DNA of 64,000 nt from Maricurvus nonylphenolicus (lineage in GTDB: Bacteria > Pseudomonadota > Gammaproteobacteria > Pseudomonadales > Cellvibrionaceae), in assembly GCF_042854845.1 (NCBI RefSeq), contig NZ_AP031498.1, positions 2,170,001 through 2,234,000 of the forward strand. The letters run 5' to 3'. Every line of letters begins with the position of its first letter. The stretch's first letter is position 1. The notes under the pieces were generated by a model. That model was given only the letters and a program-made list of their open reading frames with translations, was not told the origin of the DNA and ran no database searches. The translations under genes were made by a program, and so were the position numbers. Of the stretch, positions 61,070 to 64,000 are shown piece by piece.

Positions 61070-62515
61070 ATGTTAATGCCACAAACTTATGGTCATTTTA
61101 TTGATGGTGCGTTTGTACCGTCTGAGTCCGGTGAAACTCTGGACTCTATTAATCCTTCCAATGGCAGCATTGCTGCGAAAATTGCTAAAGGTACTGCAGC
61201 TGATGTAGCCACTGCCGTTGCTTCTGCAAAAGCTGCCAGCAGCGAATGGGCCAATATGCGCCCACTGGACCGTGGCCGTATCCTGATCGATATGGGCCGC
61301 AAACTGCGTGACAATATGGGTAAGCTGGCCAAGCTGGAATCCGACGAAATGGGCGCACCTATGGGTGGCGCAGCTATGGCACTGGGTACTGCGGCAGCCT
61401 ACTTTGAATACTACGGAGGCCTGGCGCCATCACTGCAGGGCGAAACCATCCCTGTCGGCCCAGACAAGCACTCTTACACCGTGCACGAGCCTTACGGTGT
61501 TGTAGGTGTGATTACCCCGTGGAATGCACCGCTGAACCAAACCGCACGCAGTATTGCACCTGCACTGGCTGCCGGTAACTGTGTGGTTCACAAGCCAAGT
61601 GAATACACCTCGGTAACCGCACTGGTATTTGCCCAGATCGCTCACGAGTGTGGTCTGCCTAAAGGTGTATGGAACGTAGTCACTGGCCTGGGAGCTGACG
61701 TAGGTGATGCACTGGTTCGCCACAGCGATATCAGCAAGGTTGCCTTCACCGGCTCCATGCGTACCGGTCAGGCTATTGGCGCAATTGCTGCCGAGAAGAT
61801 CATGACGGTAACTCTGGAGTTGGGTGGTAAGTCTCCCGATATCGTATTTGAAGATGCGGATCTGCAAGCCGCCACCATGGGTGTACTGCTGGGCTTTATC
61901 GGCAATAGTGGCCAGGTATGTCTGGCGGGTAGCCGTGTACTGATTCAGCGTTCTATCTACGACAAATTCTCCGAAATGCTGGTAGGCGCTTCCCAGTTCT
62001 TTGCCATCGGTAAAGACAAGCCCATGCCATCACTTGGCCCCATTGCCAACAAAGACCAGTACGAGAAAGTATTGAGCTACTTTGAAGTGGCTAAAGAAGA
62101 TGGTGCCAAACTGTTAACCGGTGGAGAGAAAGCCGAAGGCGAAGGTTTGGAAAATGGTTACTACGTTAAGCCAACCATCTACGGCGATGTTAACAACGAT
62201 ATGCGTATTGCCCGAGAAGAAATCTTTGGCCCTGTAGGCGTCCTGATTCCTTTCGATACCGAAGAAGAAGCGATCGCCATTGCCAATGACACTGAATACG
62301 GTTTAGCTGCCGGTGTATGGACGCAAAACCTGAGCCGCGCGCACCGCGTTGCCGGAAAGATTCAGGCAGGTCAGATTTACGTGAATTACTATCTGGAATC
62401 CGGTGTAGAGCACCCCATGGGTGGTTACAAGAAGAGTGGCGTTGGTCGCGAAAAAGGAATGGTTGCTTTGAAGCAGTATACGCAACTGAAAAACATCGCT
62501 ATGAAACTGAGTTAA
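61070..62515 (+). CDS. Aldehyde dehydrogenase (NAD(P)-dependent)
   Basis: 481 residues from the ATG at 61070; a second ATG at 61076 (MPQTYG) could also be the start. The motifs are ITPWNAPLNQ (148-157), general base E250 in LELGGKS and nucleophile C284 in NSGQVCLAG. Its C-terminal GYKKSGVGREKG is standard. It differs from the ALDH at 51494 throughout, so it is not a duplicate. It is located between the CoA lyase and GST genes (13 and 10 bp gaps), and would oxidise an aldehyde released in this pathway. Confidence 0.9.
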   Translation: MLMPQTYGHFIDGAFVPSESGETLDSINPSNGSIAAKIAKGTAADVATAVASAKAASSEWANMRPLDRGRILIDMGRKLRDNMGKLAKLESDEMGAPMGGAAMALGTAAAYFEYYGGLAPSLQGETIPVGPDKHSYTVHEPYGVVGVITPWNAPLNQTARSIAPALAAGNCVVHKPSEYTSVTALVFAQIAHECGLPKGVWNVVTGLGADVGDALVRHSDISKVAFTGSMRTGQAIGAIAAEKIMTVTLELGGKSPDIVFEDADLQAATMGVLLGFIGNSGQVCLAGSRVLIQRSIYDKFSEMLVGASQFFAIGKDKPMPSLGPIANKDQYEKVLSYFEVAKEDGAKLLTGGEKAEGEGLENGYYVKPTIYGDVNNDMRIAREEIFGPVGVLIPFDTEEEAIAIANDTEYGLAAGVWTQNLSRAHRVAGKIQAGQIYVNYYLESGVEHPMGGYKKSGVGREKGMVALKQYTQLKNIAMKLS

Positions 62516-62525
62516 GGGGCCTATC

Positions 62526-63215
62526 ATGATTACAGTTTATCAATTTTCCTCTTCACCACTGTGTGAAAAAGTTCGCCGTATCCTTAACTTTAAAGGCGTG
62601 GAATTCGAAATTCAGGAAGTACCACGTCCGTTGGCTGCACAATATAAAGATGTCAGCCCATTCGGTAAGTTTCCGGCCATTCGTGACGGTGAAACCCCGG
62701 TCTGTGATTCCACCGACATCGCTTACTATCTGGAAGAAAAATACCCAGAGAAAGCACTGATTCCAGCAGACGAAAAGCTGAAAGCACAAATGCATATCAC
62801 CGAAGACTGGGCGGATGAGAGCCTGTACTTCTACGAGATGACCATGCGTTTGGCTTGGGAAGATAACCTGCGTAGAAACATGAAAAAGATGATGGCGACT
62901 ATGCCGCCGCATCTGAGTGAAGAGCAGGCGATGTCTTTAATTCTGATGGGATCTCAGCAGTTATCGGCGGCGGTAGGTCTGGGTCGAAAAACCCGTGAGC
63001 AGGTAGTTGAAGATGCACGTCGTCATGTGGTGTCTATTGCTGCACGGGTTGAAAATGGTGGTTGGCTGGTTGGTGATCAAATTACCCTGGCCGATCTGGC
63101 CGTTATTGCCCAGTTCCGTTGTTTGCTGGATGCGCTGGAAGTTCAGGAAATGGTTAAGGATTATCCGGCCATTACTGAGTGGATGGCTCGTGTAGATGAG
63201 GTTGCTCCAGCTTAG
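62526..63215 (+). CDS. Glutathione S-transferase family protein
   Basis: 229 residues. The N-terminal thioredoxin-like domain has YQFSSSPLCEKVRRILNFKG, DVSPFGKFPAIRDGE and CDSTDIAYYLEEKYP (DST in place of the usual ES glutathione contact). The C-terminal helical domain has WLVGDQITLADLAVIAQF. The sequence style is close to SspA/omega-type GSTs. It is the last gene of this unit, 10 bp after the ALDH. It may isomerise or detoxify a reactive product; there is a second, unrelated-looking GST at 48441. Confidence 0.87.
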   Translation: MITVYQFSSSPLCEKVRRILNFKGVEFEIQEVPRPLAAQYKDVSPFGKFPAIRDGETPVCDSTDIAYYLEEKYPEKALIPADEKLKAQMHITEDWADESLYFYEMTMRLAWEDNLRRNMKKMMATMPPHLSEEQAMSLILMGSQQLSAAVGLGRKTREQVVEDARRHVVSIAARVENGGWLVGDQITLADLAVIAQFRCLLDALEVQEMVKDYPAITEWMARVDEVAPA

Positions 63216-63248
63216 TTCCTATCTTCTTTAGTTTGGTGCCACCCCACC

Positions 63249-63425
63249 GGTTTACCCAAGGGTGGGTGGCATCTATTCCCGGCTGCAAGACTTGTATTAG
63301 GGCGGTCGCACTTGCGGAACTCGCTGTAAAACGCTCAGACAGTCCTTGTAAACGCTCCTCTCCCTAATACAAGTCTTAAGCGCAGCCTGACTGGTCATAG
63401 ACGCCCCCCATCCTTGGGTAAACCT
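63249..63425 (+). repeat. Family A hairpin element, copy A3
   Basis: Outer arms GGTTTACCCAAGGGTGGGTG and the complement near 63405-63425 pair with several mismatches. The inner stem is GACTTGTATTAGGG paired with CCCTAATACAAGTC. The loop holds, on the minus strand, AGGACTGTCTGAGCG...GCGAGTTCCGCA. It is followed 43 bp later by B5, as A1 is by B1. Confidence 0.85.
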
Positions 63426-63468
63426 ACCTGAGGCTAAATAAATAATATTTGAATTGGCACCTTGGTAA

Positions 63469-63645
63469 GGAGGTAGCCGGTAACGCTGTTCGTAGCAATC
63501 AGCCCATGCTTAAGCGGCCGACAAAAGTCAGGGTAGTCGCGAGGACTGTCTGAGCGTTTTTTGCGAGTTCCGCAGCGCTGACTTTTGTCGGCCGCTTATG
63601 GGCGCGAAGAAGAGCGTTACCGGCTGCCTCCGGATTTAGAACCCA
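63469..63645 (+). repeat. Family B hairpin element, copy B5
   Basis: The inner arms 63512-63531 and 63578-63597 form a perfect 20-bp stem. The outer arms GGAGGTAGCCGGTAACGCT (63469) and AGCGTTACCGGCTGCCTCC (63613) pair with one mismatch. The loop is GAGGACTGTCTGAGCGTTTT...GCGAGTTCCGCAG, and the end is CTCCGGATTTAGAACC. A3 and B5 fill most of the 466-bp gap before the last gene. Confidence 0.88.
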
Positions 63646-63681
63646 GAACCTATAAACAGTATTTTCTCTATAGGAAAGAAT

Positions 63682-64000
63682 ATGTACGACTATAAAGCCC
63701 CACAACGGGATATCGACTTCGTATACCGCGAAGTATTGGATTACGAAACACACCTGCAGTCATTTCCACAGTACCAGGACTTAACCTGGGATGTATGGAC
63801 GGCGATTGTTGCAGAAACCGCGAAATTCTCCGAAGAAGTTATTGCACCTTTGAATCAAAGCGGTGATGCAGAAGGCTGCGAGCTAGAGGGTGGAGAAGTT
63901 AGGACACCCACAGGTTTTAAAGAAGCTTATAAGCAGTTTGCTGAAGCGGGTTGGCAAAGTCTGATAGGTGAAGAGGAGTTTGGTGGCCAGGGTATGCCTC
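63682..64000 (+). CDS. Acyl-CoA dehydrogenase (long FadE/DmdC-like type), 3' end outside the window
   Basis: The frame is open from the ATG at 63682 (AGGAAAG upstream) to the window end, giving 106 residues. The N-terminus MYDYKAPQRDIDFVYREVLDY and TAKFSEEVIAPLNQSGDAEGC match the start of the FadE-like protein at 18452 (MPSYKTPLKDIQFVFNELLDY, AAKFSEEVLSPLNRVGDQEGC). TPTGFKEAYKQFAEAGWQSL and GGQGMP are also shared. It should be a second member of the same 600-residue type. No box I motif is seen upstream, in contrast to the 18452 gene. Confidence 0.88.
   Translation, partial: MYDYKAPQRDIDFVYREVLDYETHLQSFPQYQDLTWDVWTAIVAETAKFSEEVIAPLNQSGDAEGCELEGGEVRTPTGFKEAYKQFAEAGWQSLIGEEEFGGQGMP

Overview
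The window is chromosomal DNA of a heterotrophic gammaproteobacterium, most likely a marine member of the Cellvibrionales (Spongiibacteraceae/Halieaceae type). The basis is indirect: a prfB gene with the bacterial +1 frameshift site next to lysS, a TonB-dependent receptor, a type VI secretion toxin remnant, and a very dense set of acyl-CoA catabolic genes. I could not run a taxonomic search. About 46 protein genes are supported. No rRNA, tRNA, transposase, integrase or CRISPR array was seen.

Layout. (1) 1-1152: 3' part of a methylmalonate-semialdehyde dehydrogenase gene. (2) 1.6-21.3 kb: a catabolic block with an SDR, a PaaN-like aldehyde dehydrogenase, three thiolases, two acyl-CoA synthetases, a carotenoid/stilbene-type oxygenase, a nitronate-monooxygenase-like flavoprotein, a TonB receptor, a DUF1295 membrane protein, a FadE-like acyl-CoA dehydrogenase and a tandem-domain HxlR regulator. 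An 18-bp motif, GGTCTTTTAGTGCAAGTT ('box I'), recurs seven times before genes of this block. (3) 21.4-23.0 kb: a frameshifted Tae4-type amidase toxin gene, a lipoprotein in the immunity-gene position and a LAS-type metallopeptidase. (4) 23.1-27.8 kb: prfB, lysS, a cupin and a MATE exporter. (5) 28.2-35.0 kb: an operon for a molybdenum hydroxylase (2Fe-2S, Moco and FAD subunits) whose FAD subunit carries a GltD-like NAD(P)H:acceptor module nested inside it, plus an FAD_binding_2 oxidoreductase. (6) 35.3-56.2 kb: an aromatic-hydroxylase-like flavoprotein, an AraC regulator, a P450, then a long plus-strand run: hydrolase, D-2-hydroxyacid-dehydrogenase-like Fe-S flavoprotein, crotonase, active-site-less thiolase homologue, two pairs of acyl-CoA dehydrogenases split by a GST, aldehyde dehydrogenase, ThDP enzyme, CoA ligase. 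(7) 56.7-63.2 kb: a second hydroxylase paralogue, TetR regulator, two MaoC proteins, a CitE/malyl-CoA-lyase-like enzyme, aldehyde dehydrogenase and GST. (8) from 63682: the start of another FadE-like gene, cut by the window end.

Taken together the genes look able to oxygenate, CoA-activate and beta-oxidise a hydrophobic, probably cyclic or branched substrate. Paired acyl-CoA dehydrogenases and paired MaoC proteins recall steroid or isoprenoid side-chain catabolism, but the substrate cannot be read from the sequence. A second motif, GTCATTTTCGTAG ('box II'), precedes four transcription units in parts 5-7, so the two halves look like two regulons.

The most unusual structure is non-coding. Thirteen long hairpin elements of three families (A, B, C; about 110-180 bp each) fill every gap longer than 300 bp and two shorter ones. 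Their loops are conserved between copies. The stem arms differ from copy to copy yet stay nearly perfectly complementary within each copy. A and B share one loop core and recur as a joined A-B unit; C recurs as a head-to-head pair. No gene that would mobilise them is in the window.
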